NCBI RefSeq assembly: GCF_038024035.1
Contig: NZ_CP150664.1
Location: forward strand, 1,426,001-1,490,000
From: Polaribacter pacificus
GTDB lineage: Bacteria > Bacteroidota > Bacteroidia > Flavobacteriales > Flavobacteriaceae
Length of the DNA stretch: 64,000 bases
Direction: 5' to 3'
How positions within the stretch are numbered: the stretch's first letter is position 1; each line of letters starts with the position of its first letter. Shown here piece by piece: positions 24,965-33,349 of this stretch. The translations under genes were made by a program, and so were the position numbers. The notes under the pieces are model-generated. The model did no database searches and was not told the DNA's origin. It worked only from the letters and a program-made list of their open reading frames with translations.

Positions 24965-25108
24965 CTATATTTTATTAAGTTCCTTAATGCTATTGTCTAT
25001 TTGTGTTAGTTGGGTTTCATAAAAACACCAAACCAACATAAGCAGCAATAGCCCAAATAACAGAATGAAAAGAATTCCTCTCTTCTTTAATTTATTTTTT
25101 AGTAGCAT
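24965..25108 (-). CDS. 47-residue leader membrane peptide upstream of a giant T9SS gene
   Basis: The open frame from ATG at 25108 to TAG at 24965 encodes a peptide that starts MLLKNKLKKRG, has one long membrane helix (about 12-30, ILFILLFGLLLLMLVWCFY) and ends in a polar tail ETQLTQIDNSIKELNKI. The positive N-terminus predicts N-in, C-out topology. The ATG is two bases after the conserved AAACTTTGCC element, so the transcript could begin at or next to it, giving leaderless translation. It stops 34 bases before the giant gene. A related but broken copy lies at 10286-10410, which argues that it was a real gene. Function unknown: regulatory leader, chaperone-like or toxin-like peptides are all possible. 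Confidence 0.6.
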   Translation of the reverse strand: MLLKNKLKKRGILFILLFGLLLLMLVWCFYETQLTQIDNSIKELNKI

Positions 25109-25110
25109 AG

Positions 25111-25171
25111 GGCAAAGTTTTATAAAAAAACCTACATATCTATTAAATTAAGCGTTACAAAAGCGTTACAA
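25111..25171 (-). promoter_or_regulatory. Operator/promoter copy 3: 11-bp direct repeat plus -7-like box
   Basis: AAGCGTTACAA occurs at 25150-25160 and 25161-25171. Twenty-nine bases separate it from AAACTTTGCC (25120-25111, minus strand), the copy closest to the Bacteroidota -7 consensus. The 47-residue peptide starts two bases later, and the giant gene starts 220 bases beyond the repeat. Between 25172 and 25320 I see no gene. Confidence 0.7.
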
Positions 25172-25320
25172 TATCAAGAGCCTATTAAACAATTATTTAA
25201 ACACTTTTTTGAGCAAAAAAGACTGACATTAAAGGGTTTAAGATGTAAAAAAAAGATAAAAACCCTTGTAAGAATAGATTCTTAAGAGAGATTCTGCGTT
25301 TTATAATGAAGTAAAGACAT

Positions 25321-25353
25321 AAAAAAACCGACACAATTCTGTGTCGGTTTCTT
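25321..25353 (-). terminator. Terminator of the nqr operon
   Basis: Stem CCGACAC / GTGTCGG around a six-base loop, with seven A on the plus strand giving a T tail in the minus direction. It lies 22 bases after the nqrF stop at 25375. Confidence 0.85.
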
Positions 25354-25374
25354 ACTAACTATTTTAATATTGGA

Positions 25375-26685
25375 TTATCCTCCAAAGTCATCAAATCTGA
25401 TGTTCTCATCGGCAAGACCAAAATCTTCACCCATTTTCTGAACAGCTTGATTCATTAAAGGAGGTCCACAGAAGTACAATTCTAAATCTTCTGGAGTTTC
25501 ATGATGACTTAAGTAGTTATCGATTACACAATTGTGTATAAATCCTAAAAACCCGTCACCTTCTGTATCATTAATGTCTTTCTTTACCTTCCAATTATCT
25601 GATTCTAATGGATCAGACAAAGCGATATAGAATTTGAAATTTGGAAAATCTTTTTCCAAAGCTCTAAAGTGTTCTATATAAAACAATTCAGCCTTAGAAC
25701 GTCCTCCATACCAATACGTAACTTTTCTACCTGTCTTTAAGGTTCTGAATAAGTGATACAAATGCGATCGCATAGGTGCCATTCCAGCTCCTCCACCAAC
25801 ATATAACATTTCTGCATCAGACTCATTGATAAAGAACTCACCATAAGGACCAGAAATTGTACATTTATCACCTTTCTTTAGGTTAAAGATATACGAAGAT
25901 GCAATCCCAGGATTGACATCCATCCATCCGCCTTTTACTCTATCAAAAGGAGGTGTAGCAATACGTACATTTAACATAATTTCTCTTCCTTCTGCAGGGT
26001 AAGAAGCCATAGAATAAGCTCTTTCTACAACTTCTGAGTTTTTCATAACTAATGGTCTTAAATTAAATTTATCCCATTCAGCTTCAAACTTATCTGGCGC
26101 ATCGTGCTCTTCTGGATGCGCTGTGATATCCATATCAGAATATTTGATTTCACAAGGTGGAATTTCAATTTGAATATACCCTCCTGCTTTGTAACCCATA
26201 TCTTCTGGAATCTCTACAACAAACTCTTTAATAAAAGTAGCAACATTGTAATTTCTAACTACAACTGCATCCCATTTCTTGATTCCAAAAATTTCTTCTG
26301 GAATAGAAATATCCATGTCTTGTTTTACTTTTACCTGACAAGCCAAACGAGCACCATGTGCTAATTCTTTACGAGTAAAGTGAGGTGTTTCTGTTGGCAA
26401 GGCTTCACCTCCACCAGAGTTTACATGACACTCACATTGAATACAAGTACCTCCTCCACCACAGGCAGATGGTAAAAATATTTTTTCGTTTCCTAAAGTA
26501 GACAAAAGAGATCCTCCTGAACCTACTTCGATAACGCGTTCTCCATTGATCGTGATTTTTACAGGCCCTGACGGAGATAATTTTTGTTTTACAAATAATA
26601 ACAATGCAACCAATAACAAAGTTATTACTAAGAATGCAGCTACTGTAGCCGCTATTGTTCCTAATGTACTTGCTGCTAATATCAT
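25375..26685 (-). CDS. nqrF: Na+-translocating NADH:quinone reductase subunit F
   Basis: 436 residues, the electron-input subunit of Na+-NQR. It takes electrons from NADH through FAD to a 2Fe-2S centre. An N-terminal membrane helix (about 10-32) anchors it. The ferredoxin domain has C75, C81, C84 and C116 in the expected spacing (ACGGGGTCIQC ... LACQ). The FAD-binding motif RAYSMAS and the NADH-binding YVGGGAGMAPMRSH are present, and the C-terminus ends IRFDDFGG. Last gene of nqrABCDEF; its ATG overlaps the nqrE stop by one base. Normal length and complete. Confidence 0.97.
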   Translation of the reverse strand: MILAASTLGTIAATVAAFLVITLLLVALLLFVKQKLSPSGPVKITINGERVIEVGSGGSLLSTLGNEKIFLPSACGGGGTCIQCECHVNSGGGEALPTETPHFTRKELAHGARLACQVKVKQDMDISIPEEIFGIKKWDAVVVRNYNVATFIKEFVVEIPEDMGYKAGGYIQIEIPPCEIKYSDMDITAHPEEHDAPDKFEAEWDKFNLRPLVMKNSEVVERAYSMASYPAEGREIMLNVRIATPPFDRVKGGWMDVNPGIASSYIFNLKKGDKCTISGPYGEFFINESDAEMLYVGGGAGMAPMRSHLYHLFRTLKTGRKVTYWYGGRSKAELFYIEHFRALEKDFPNFKFYIALSDPLESDNWKVKKDINDTEGDGFLGFIHNCVIDNYLSHHETPEDLELYFCGPPLMNQAVQKMGEDFGLADENIRFDDFGG

Positions 26686-27425
26686 TATTTTAGTATTTCT
26701 TTAGTGTTGTTCGCTAATTCTTTTTTCTTCATCTCTTCTTTAGCTTTTACCTGGTCTTTGTTGACTTGTACAGCTTCTGTTTTTGGAGTTTCTTTCGCTT
26801 CTTCATCGCCTCCGGTTAACATCCCTCCAAAACTCATAAATCCAATAGCCATCAAACCTGTTACAATAAAAGTAATTCCCAATCCTCTTAAAGGTGCTGG
26901 AATGCTTGAGTATCTAATTTTTTCTCTAATTGCCGCAATCGCTAAAATGGCTAAAAACCATCCAATACCAGATCCAATTCCATAGGTAGTTGCTAAACCT
27001 AAAGTAGCGATCTCACGAGATTGCATAAATAAAGATCCTCCTAAAATTGCACAGTTTACAGCAATTAAGGGTAAGAAAATACCCAAAGAGTTGTATAGTG
27101 AAGGAGAAAATTTTTCTACAATAATTTCTACCAATTGTACCATGGTTGCAATGGTTGCAATAAACAGGATAAATGATAAGAAACTTAAATCATATTCTGC
27201 ATATTCTGGACCTAACCAAACCAATGCGCCTTCTTTTAATATATATTGATCTAACAACCAGTTTAAGGGTACAGTAACGGCTAATACAAATATAACCGCA
27301 GCTCCTAAACCAACCGCTGTAGATACCTTTTTAGAAACAGCTAGGTATGAACACATTCCTAAGAAGGTTGCAAACACCATGTTGTCTATAAATATCGATT
27401 TGAAAAATAATTCTATATGTTCCAT
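26685..27425 (-). CDS. nqrE: Na+-translocating NADH:quinone reductase subunit E
   Basis: 246 residues. About the first 200 form the six-helix membrane core shared by NqrE, NqrD and RnfA/E ([20 protein letters not shown] near the start, with the conserved Cys at the cluster site). A charged tail of about 45 residues ([11 protein letters not shown]... to NNTKEILK) follows, longer than the roughly 200-residue proteobacterial protein. With NqrD it forms the intramembrane iron-sulfur centre of the pump. A 72-base gap, unusually long for this operon, separates it from nqrD. Confidence 0.96.
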   Translation of the reverse strand: MEHIELFFKSIFIDNMVFATFLGMCSYLAVSKKVSTAVGLGAAVIFVLAVTVPLNWLLDQYILKEGALVWLGPEYAEYDLSFLSFILFIATIATMVQLVEIIVEKFSPSLYNSLGIFLPLIAVNCAILGGSLFMQSREIATLGLATTYGIGSGIGWFLAILAIAAIREKIRYSSIPAPLRGLGITFIVTGLMAIGFMSFGGMLTGGDEEAKETPKTEAVQVNKDQVKAKEEMKKKELANNTKEILK

Positions 27426-27431
27426 ATTATT

Positions 27432-27466
27432 TCAATTTTCAGTTATCAATTATCAGTTATCAATTT
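27432..27466. repeat. Five heptamer repeats between nqrD and nqrE
   Basis: TCAATTT, TCAGTTA, TCAATTA, TCAGTTA and TCAATTT follow one another without a break, a symmetrical array of consensus TCARTTW. It fills half of the only sizeable gap in the operon, where other junctions are 1-4 bases or overlaps. It could be a slippage repeat, an mRNA processing site or a protein-binding site. Confidence 0.7.
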
Positions 27467-27497
27467 TAAACATTGAGTTTTGATAATTGCTTACTGT

Positions 27498-28142
27498 TTA
27501 TTCTTCTATTAATGCTTCGTTTCTACTACGTTGGATCCAGATGATAATTCCTACAACAATCAATGCCATTGGCGCTAACAACATAAAACCGTTGTTTTCA
27601 TATCCAAAAGCATACAAGCCTGTTTTTTCAATAGGGTCTCCTAATACTTTAAACCCTAATAAGGTTCCAGAACCAAGTAATTCTCTAAAGAAACCAACAA
27701 TGATTAAGATAACTCCATATCCTAATGCATTTCCGATTCCATCTAAGAAAGATCTCCAAGGACCGTTGGCCAAAGCAAAAGCTTCAAAACGTCCCATAAT
27801 AATACAGTTGGTAATAATCAAACCAATAAATGCACCTAAAGTTTTACTTAGTTCATAAGCAAAAGCTTTTAATACTTGATCAACAATAATCACCAAGGTT
27901 GCAACAACAATAAGTTGTACAATAATTCTAATTTTTGAAGGAATGATATTTCTCATTAAAGAAATAACCACGTTTCCTACACCTAACACAAACAATACAG
28001 ATACCGCCATTACAATAGAAGCTTTAAGCTCTGCTGTAATTGCCAATGCAGAACAGATTCCTAAAACTTGAATCGTAATTGGATTATTATCTGCAAATGG
28101 ATCTGTGATTAATGCTGCGTCTTTTTTTGATAAAAGTCCCAT
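27498..28142 (-). CDS. nqrD: Na+-translocating NADH:quinone reductase subunit D
   Basis: 214 residues, six-helix membrane subunit paired with NqrE. The start MGLLSKKDAALITDPFADNN and the segments LGICSALAI and NCIIMGRFEAFA carry the Cys residues expected for the shared iron centre. Normal length. It follows the nqrC stop by one base in the operon. Confidence 0.97.
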   Translation of the reverse strand: MGLLSKKDAALITDPFADNNPITIQVLGICSALAITAELKASIVMAVSVLFVLGVGNVVISLMRNIIPSKIRIIVQLIVVATLVIIVDQVLKAFAYELSKTLGAFIGLIITNCIIMGRFEAFALANGPWRSFLDGIGNALGYGVILIIVGFFRELLGSGTLLGFKVLGDPIEKTGLYAFGYENNGFMLLAPMALIVVGIIIWIQRSRNEALIEE

Positions 28143-28143
28143 A

Positions 28144-28890
28144 TTAATTTGTTTTTAAAGTGTTAAAGAATGATACATATTTTTTCAACTCAGATTTGAT
28201 CATTGCTGAAACACCGTCACCAGTAATAGTGGCACCTGCTATTGCATCTACTTCGTTATCTGTTTTATCTTCGTTCTTTGGATCGTTGTTTGATTTTGAA
28301 ATGTTGATTCCTTTAAAACTATCATCTTTCAATAGGTGTTCGCCAATAAAATCATCCATAAAGAAACGTTGCTTGATGTTTGCTCCCAAACCTGCTGTTT
28401 CTCCTTTATGATCAAAATATGCTCCTTGAACAACCATATTCTCATCCATTCCAACATAAGCCCAAACGGCATCCCAAAGACCTTTCCCTCTAATTGGAGC
28501 GATGTAAAATTTCTTTCCATCTTTCTCTCCAATAAATAGAGGCAATCTTCTTTCTTTACCTTCTTTTTCTGCAGTTTGTTCTTTTTTAATATCGATCAAA
28601 TACGCTTTAGGGTCTTCAGTGATTTTATCTCCTTGAATAACCAATTGCTTTGTGATGTATTTTGAAAAAACTTCAGCTACTTTATCTTTAGAAATAAAAA
28701 TAGCATTGGTTTCATCATTTTCATTTACGCCCATGGCGTATAATATATTTTGCTGCTTTTCAATACGCTTGTTTTCATCGATTGTTGGTTTCAACGCCGA
28801 TGCAAAAAACGCTAATAAGGCCCCTACTATCAACACCATTCCGGCTGCAAATAATACTGTATATAAATTACTATCTGTTTTTTTAGACAT
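28144..28890 (-). CDS. nqrC: Na+-translocating NADH:quinone reductase subunit C
   Basis: 248 residues. One N-terminal membrane helix (about 10-32) is followed by an extracytoplasmic FMN-binding domain. The flavinylation site is AGATITGDGV, where T221 is the expected residue for covalent FMN. It passes electrons from the NqrD/E cluster to NqrB in the known scheme. It lies between nqrB and nqrD with gaps of two and one bases. Confidence 0.97.
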   Translation of the reverse strand: MSKKTDSNLYTVLFAAGMVLIVGALLAFFASALKPTIDENKRIEKQQNILYAMGVNENDETNAIFISKDKVAEVFSKYITKQLVIQGDKITEDPKAYLIDIKKEQTAEKEGKERRLPLFIGEKDGKKFYIAPIRGKGLWDAVWAYVGMDENMVVQGAYFDHKGETAGLGANIKQRFFMDDFIGEHLLKDDSFKGINISKSNNDPKNEDKTDNEVDAIAGATITGDGVSAMIKSELKKYVSFFNTLKTN

Positions 28891-28892
28891 AA

Positions 28893-30101
28893 CTATGCAG
28901 TTTTAGCTTTTAAACGTTTCTTTCTTCTTTTTACATTTCCTTGAACCACATAATGGTCAATTGTTGGAGCAAACACATTCATTAATAGAATTGCTAACAT
29001 AACTCCTTCTGGATATGCTGGATTAAACACACGTATCATGATTGAAATAAAACCAATCAAGAAACCGTAAATCCATTTTCCTTTGTTTGTTTGTGATGCA
29101 GTTACTGGATCAGTAGCCATATACACGGCTCCAAAAGCAAAACCACCAATTAATAAGTGATGCCAAAAAGGAGTGGTCATTAAGCTGTAAAACTTACTGC
29201 TTTCTCCAATCCATCCTTGATCAACAACAGCATTAAAAATTAATCCCATTGCCAAGGCACCTAAAGTTGCACTAAGCATGATTCTCCAGCTTCCTATTTT
29301 TGCAAAAATCAAAAACAGTGCGCCAAGAAGGATCATCAATGTAGAAGTTTCTCCGACTGATCCCGGAATAAATCCTGCAAACATATCCCAAGCAGAATAC
29401 ACAACTTCTTTTCCTTGTGCCAAACTTCCTAGAATAGTTTCTCCAGAAATCGCATCAGGCGTTCCTGCATTTTCTACAGCTCCGGTTACCCAAACTTTAT
29501 CTCCTGACATCCATGTTGGATAAGCAAAAAATAAAAAGGCTCTAATGGTTAAGGCTGGATTTAAAATATTCATTCCTGTTCCTCCAAAAACTTCTTTTCC
29601 GATAACAACACCAAAAACGACAGCTACTGCTAACATCCAAAGTGGAATATCAATAGGAACAATTAAAGGCACTAACATTCCTGTTACTAAATAGCCTTCT
29701 TCAACTTCATGCCCTTTAATCACCGCAAAAATAAATTCAACCAAAAGTCCAATTCCGTAAGAAACGACTACCAATGGTAAAATCTTAATTGCACCAATAA
29801 AAAAGTTATCTAAATTCCAAAAGTCTCCACTAAAGAAAGACATTCCAGAAGTAAAGTTTCCATTAACAGCAATATTGTGTTGAAAACCTGCATTAAACAT
29901 ACCGAAAAGTAAACATGGAATTAATGCCATAATTACTATATTCATCGTACGTTTTAAATCATCAGCCGCTTTAATATGAGTTCCTCCGTGAGTCGTCTCA
30001 TTTGGCAAATACAAAAAGGTATGGATTGCATTAAATGCAGGAGCCATTTTTGTCCCTTTATATTTTTCTTTTAAATTATGTAAATTTTGTTTTAAGCCCA
30101 T
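28893..30101 (-). CDS. nqrB: Na+-translocating NADH:quinone reductase subunit B
   Basis: 402 residues, the largest membrane subunit, carrying covalent FMN and riboflavin and the main Na+ path. The core helices and FGGTGMNILNPALTIRAFLF motif are clear. The flavinylation motif reads DAISGET, with T222 as expected FMN residue and Glu replacing the usual Ala of SGAT. The C-terminus is Lys/Arg-rich (KRRKKRLKAKTA). nqrA ends four bases upstream. Confidence 0.97.
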   Translation of the reverse strand: MGLKQNLHNLKEKYKGTKMAPAFNAIHTFLYLPNETTHGGTHIKAADDLKRTMNIVIMALIPCLLFGMFNAGFQHNIAVNGNFTSGMSFFSGDFWNLDNFFIGAIKILPLVVVSYGIGLLVEFIFAVIKGHEVEEGYLVTGMLVPLIVPIDIPLWMLAVAVVFGVVIGKEVFGGTGMNILNPALTIRAFLFFAYPTWMSGDKVWVTGAVENAGTPDAISGETILGSLAQGKEVVYSAWDMFAGFIPGSVGETSTLMILLGALFLIFAKIGSWRIMLSATLGALAMGLIFNAVVDQGWIGESSKFYSLMTTPFWHHLLIGGFAFGAVYMATDPVTASQTNKGKWIYGFLIGFISIMIRVFNPAYPEGVMLAILLMNVFAPTIDHYVVQGNVKRRKKRLKAKTA

Positions 30102-30105
30102 AATC

Positions 30106-31458
30106 TTATCCTAATTCTTCTCTCATTAAATCCAACCCTTCACGAACAATTTTCTGATGAGGTTGTTTTGATACACAAATAAATTCTGTCAAAGCAAAAT
30201 CTTCTGGCGCAATCTCATAAGCACCTAAAGCTTCCAATTCATCTAGATCTTTATACATACATGCTTTTAACAATTGCATTGGATATATATCTAACGGAAA
30301 AACTTCTTCATAAGAACCTGTAACTACAAATGCTCTATGCTCACCGTTTGTATTGGTATTCAAATCGTATTTTTTCTTTGGATTTAACCAAGAAAAAGTT
30401 AATGCTCTAGAAGTAGACACTTTATTAAAGACAGGTTTGTTCCATCCAAAAAGTTCGTAATCATCTCCTTCTGGGATTGCAGTAATCTCGGCATCGTAAT
30501 ACCCTAATGCATCCTCTAAAGAAACTTGAGTTCCTGAAAGTACATTTCCGCTAATAATACGTGTATTATCTGCATCCAAATTATCTTTTACAACATCTTG
30601 AATCATAGCACCTGGATAGGCAGTAACATAAGATGGTTTGTTAAATTTAGACCCTGCTAAAGCGATGGTTCTTTTTGGATTAAATTTCCCTGTTAACAAC
30701 AACTCTCCAATAACCAAAAGGTCTTGAGGTGTTATTGTCCAAACCACTTCTCCTTTGTTGATTGGATTTATTTGAGCGATCTGCGTGCTTATGTTTCCAA
30801 CCGGGTGAGGCCCGTATAGCTTGTGCAACTCAAATCCTTTTAACTCATTAAATGGTGATAAGGTTGAATTTTTAGAAACAGAAACATGAACCTTTCCTTC
30901 TGTTAGCTTCCCAACAGCAGTAAGTGCAGCTTGCAACTCAGCTTGTTTACCTTTTAAAATGAAGTCGTAATCAGCAGCAATAGGTGCACTTGCATATCCC
31001 GAAATAAAAATCGCTTTTGGCGTTTGATTGGGATTTGCAATTACGTCATACGGACGTTGTTTTACAAAGGGCCAACATCCTGAGGCTAGCAAATGTGCTT
31101 TTACCTCTTCTGAAGACATGCTTGAAGCATCTTTTGATCCAAAGTCTTTGTGTTCATTTTTTGAATTCGCAAGTATTTTAATTGCTAATACTTTACGTCG
31201 TTCGCCACGAACTATTTCTTCTATCGTACCACTTACCGGAGATGGGAAGATCATGCGTTCATCACTTTTTGAATAAAAAAGCGAATCTCCTGCTTTGACT
31301 TCTGCACCGACTTTTGCTACAAGTTTAGGAATAATTCCGTGAAAATTCTTTGGCTGTATCGCATAAACCCCACCAATTGGTAACTCAGTGGTCGTTTGTT
31401 CTGCTTCGCCAACAAGTTTGATATCCAAACCTTTTTTTATACGGATGTCTTTTGACAT
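30106..31458 (-). CDS. nqrA: Na+-translocating NADH:quinone reductase subunit A
   Basis: 450 residues, soluble subunit that contacts NqrB and is linked to quinone binding. It begins MSKDIRIKKGLDIKL and has the lipoyl-like VGAEVKAGDSLFYSK and FPSPVSGTIEEIVRG segments near the N-terminus. First gene of the operon. The start codon lies 36 bases after a good -7 box (TAAATTTG). It is divergent from the T9SS plug gene. Confidence 0.97.
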   Translation of the reverse strand: MSKDIRIKKGLDIKLVGEAEQTTTELPIGGVYAIQPKNFHGIIPKLVAKVGAEVKAGDSLFYSKSDERMIFPSPVSGTIEEIVRGERRKVLAIKILANSKNEHKDFGSKDASSMSSEEVKAHLLASGCWPFVKQRPYDVIANPNQTPKAIFISGYASAPIAADYDFILKGKQAELQAALTAVGKLTEGKVHVSVSKNSTLSPFNELKGFELHKLYGPHPVGNISTQIAQINPINKGEVVWTITPQDLLVIGELLLTGKFNPKRTIALAGSKFNKPSYVTAYPGAMIQDVVKDNLDADNTRIISGNVLSGTQVSLEDALGYYDAEITAIPEGDDYELFGWNKPVFNKVSTSRALTFSWLNPKKKYDLNTNTNGEHRAFVVTGSYEEVFPLDIYPMQLLKACMYKDLDELEALGAYEIAPEDFALTEFICVSKQPHQKIVREGLDLMREELG

Positions 31459-31494
31459 AGTAAATATGACTTTTAATTATCTTAAAAAAACATG

Positions 31495-31502
31495 CAAATT
31501 TA
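31495..31502 (-). promoter_or_regulatory. -7 promoter box TAAATTTG for nqrABCDEF
   Basis: Matches TAnnTTTG on the minus strand, 36 bases before nqrA. A second, poorer match (AAGGTTTG) lies about 20 bases further upstream. No ideal -33 TTG was identified, so the exact start site is uncertain. Confidence 0.45.
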
Positions 31503-31572
31503 AAAATTTTGCAAACCTTACTCGAATAAAACAACTGATATCTTTTTAAGATTCACTTATTTATAATTATTC

Positions 31573-31606
31573 TAAATAAAATAAAATTTTCTTTTTATTT
31601 TATTTA
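31573..31606. repeat. Perfect 14-bp AT-only inverted repeat in the nqrA/plug divergent region
   Basis: TAAATAAAATAAAA and its exact reverse complement flank the six-base loop TTTTCT. The right arm ends two bases before the -7 box of the plug gene, so it overlaps the region where RNA polymerase would sit. It could be an operator or an AT-rich bend. It is not a good terminator because the stem holds no G or C. Confidence 0.7.
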
Positions 31607-31607
31607 G

Positions 31608-31615
31608 TAGGTTTG
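31608..31615 (+). promoter_or_regulatory. -7 promoter box TAGGTTTG upstream of the T9SS plug gene
   Basis: Matches TAnnTTTG, 46 bases before the ATG at 31662. A second match, TAGATTTG (31653-31660), abuts the ATG and would give a leaderless mRNA, so the first is preferred. Confidence 0.45.
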
Positions 31616-31661
31616 CAATCAATACTACTAAAAACTCCCTCAAAAATAGCCGTAGATTTGT

Positions 31662-32891
31662 ATGAGAAAAACACCTATTTGTTTCGTTGCTTTTATTTTT
31701 TTTACAGGGATTTCTTTTGCTCAAAAGGAACAAGCCTCCTATATTAAATCAGCTGCTTTTGAAGGTACTAACAAAGCCCTAAACACAACATTTGTTCCAT
31801 TAGGCACTCCATTGGTTTTTAGCTTTGATGACCTAGAAGCCGATCAAAAAACGTATGAATACAAAATTGAGCATATGAGCTTTGATTGGAAACCCAGCTC
31901 ACTTTTCTCGAATGAATACATTGATGGCTTCCAACAACAAACAATCCAAGAATATGAAAACTCATTTAACACCCTTCAGGATTACACACATTACAAAATA
32001 GAAATACCAAACAGCACCTTAAAAATTAAAAAAAGCGGAAATTATCAAATCTCTATCATTGACCCTCTTGGAAACATTGTCTTAAAGAGGCGTTTTACCT
32101 ATTACGAAAACCTTGTGCAAATAGCAGCCAAGGCCCTAAGGAGTAAAATTTCAGGTCAGAGTTTAACAGATCAGGCCGTAGAGTTTACCATTAACCACCC
32201 ACAACTTCGCTTTAACAATCCAAGCGAAGAACTTAAAATAGCCTTAGTCCAAAACAATAATTGGCAAACAGTAATTACCCAATTTGATGAACCTTATTAC
32301 AAGAGAAATCAATTAGTTTACAATGCAAACTCTGGCGGCAACTTTAAAGGGGGAAACGAATTTTTAAATTTTGACAACAAGGCAATTTCTGCCACCAACT
32401 TAAAAATTCAAAAAGTAGAAAAAAAACAAATCTATCATCATATTTTACACCAAGATGAGCCAAGAGCTAACAAGCCCTACACCTACAGTCCAGACATTAA
32501 TGGAGCCTTTTTAGTTAGAGCCTTAAACAGCAGCAGCGCTACAGAAGCAGATTATGCACGCATCTATTTCTCTTTAAAAACCCAAGACTTAAAAGATCAA
32601 AAGATATATGTATATGGTGCTTTTAACAATTATGCAACAGGCCTAGAAAATGAAATGCACTACAACAAAGAAACGGATAGTTATACCGCAAGCTTGTTAC
32701 TTAAACAAGGATTTTACAACTATAACTACATCAGCCTTGACAATAAAAACAAGCCCAATCTAACAGCGTTTAGCGGCTCTTTCTACCAAACCGAAAACAG
32801 TTATACCTTACTAGTTTACTACCGCCCAATGAACTCAGATTTTGACAGAGTCATAGGCGGGCAGACATTTTTTTTTAAACAAACTCAATAA
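31662..32891 (+). CDS. Type IX secretion system plug protein (DUF5103)
   Basis: 409 residues with a signal peptide (about 1-20, ending SFAQ). The body matches what I know of DUF5103 proteins: PLGTPLVFSFDDLEAD, YEYKIEHMSFDWKPS, NSFNTLQDYTHYKIEIP and a late VYGAFNNYAT segment, all predicted beta-rich. In Flavobacterium this family plugs the outer-membrane translocon SprA when it is not loaded with PorV and cargo. That fits the T9SS sorting domains elsewhere in the window. It is transcribed divergently from nqrA. Family assignment is by recognition, not a search. Confidence 0.82.
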   Translation: MRKTPICFVAFIFFTGISFAQKEQASYIKSAAFEGTNKALNTTFVPLGTPLVFSFDDLEADQKTYEYKIEHMSFDWKPSSLFSNEYIDGFQQQTIQEYENSFNTLQDYTHYKIEIPNSTLKIKKSGNYQISIIDPLGNIVLKRRFTYYENLVQIAAKALRSKISGQSLTDQAVEFTINHPQLRFNNPSEELKIALVQNNNWQTVITQFDEPYYKRNQLVYNANSGGNFKGGNEFLNFDNKAISATNLKIQKVEKKQIYHHILHQDEPRANKPYTYSPDINGAFLVRALNSSSATEADYARIYFSLKTQDLKDQKIYVYGAFNNYATGLENEMHYNKETDSYTASLLLKQGFYNYNYISLDNKNKPNLTAFSGSFYQTENSYTLLVYYRPMNSDFDRVIGGQTFFFKQTQ

Positions 32892-32929
32892 AAATTAGAG
32901 CAAGCTTTCTTATTTCTTAGGAAAGTTGT

Positions 32930-32937
32930 TATATTTG
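32930..32937 (+). promoter_or_regulatory. -7 promoter box TATATTTG for apaG
   Basis: Exact TAnnTTTG match 25 bases before the apaG ATG, following a small imperfect hairpin after the plug gene. Confidence 0.5.
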
Positions 32938-32962
32938 AGTACACAAGCTGACCCAAAATTGC

Positions 32963-33349
32963 ATGGTACAAAAAATTACAAAAGGTATTAAAATCGCTGT
33001 AAAAACAACCTATGATGGTACTGTTTACAGAAACAATGCATTGCATCATGCCTTTAGTTATTATATATCGATAGAAAACACCACCAAAGAAACGGTTCAG
33101 CTACTCGATCGTTTTTGGGAAATTTCAGATGCTTTAAACACTACAGAGTATGTAGAGGGCGAAGGTGTTGTTGGACAAAAACCAACACTAAAACCAGATG
33201 AAGTCTACACCTACAGATCACATTGTTTACTCATTGGGTCTACTGGCGCTATGAAAGGCAGCTTTACCATGCTGCAATTAAATACTTCACAAAAATTTAA
33301 AGTAAGTATTCCTTCCTTTCAACTAACAGCCGCACCAGTTTTAAATTAA
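32963..33349 (+). CDS. apaG: ApaG domain protein
   Basis: 128 residues, an Fn3-like fold typical of ApaG. TKGIKIAVKTTYDG near the start, FSYYISIENTTKETVQLLDRFWEI and VEGEGVVGQKPTLKPDEVYTYRS are family hallmarks. ApaG has been linked to Co2+/Mg2+ efflux in enterobacteria, but its biochemical role is unsettled. The stop and the next gene's start overlap by one base (TAATG), so it is coupled to the DUF3667 gene. Confidence 0.92.
   Translation: MVQKITKGIKIAVKTTYDGTVYRNNALHHAFSYYISIENTTKETVQLLDRFWEISDALNTTEYVEGEGVVGQKPTLKPDEVYTYRSHCLLIGSTGAMKGSFTMLQLNTSQKFKVSIPSFQLTAAPVLN

Noticed and set aside
25150-25171. The 11-bp repeat considered as an ECF sigma -35 element (TGTAAC-like)
   Set aside because: The distance to the conserved downstream element is 29 bases, too long for a sigma-factor spacer; a tandem repeat also does not fit.
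25150-25171. The 11-bp repeat considered as a LytTR-type site
   Set aside because: LytTR half-sites are spaced about two helical turns apart and have a different consensus; here the period is one turn.
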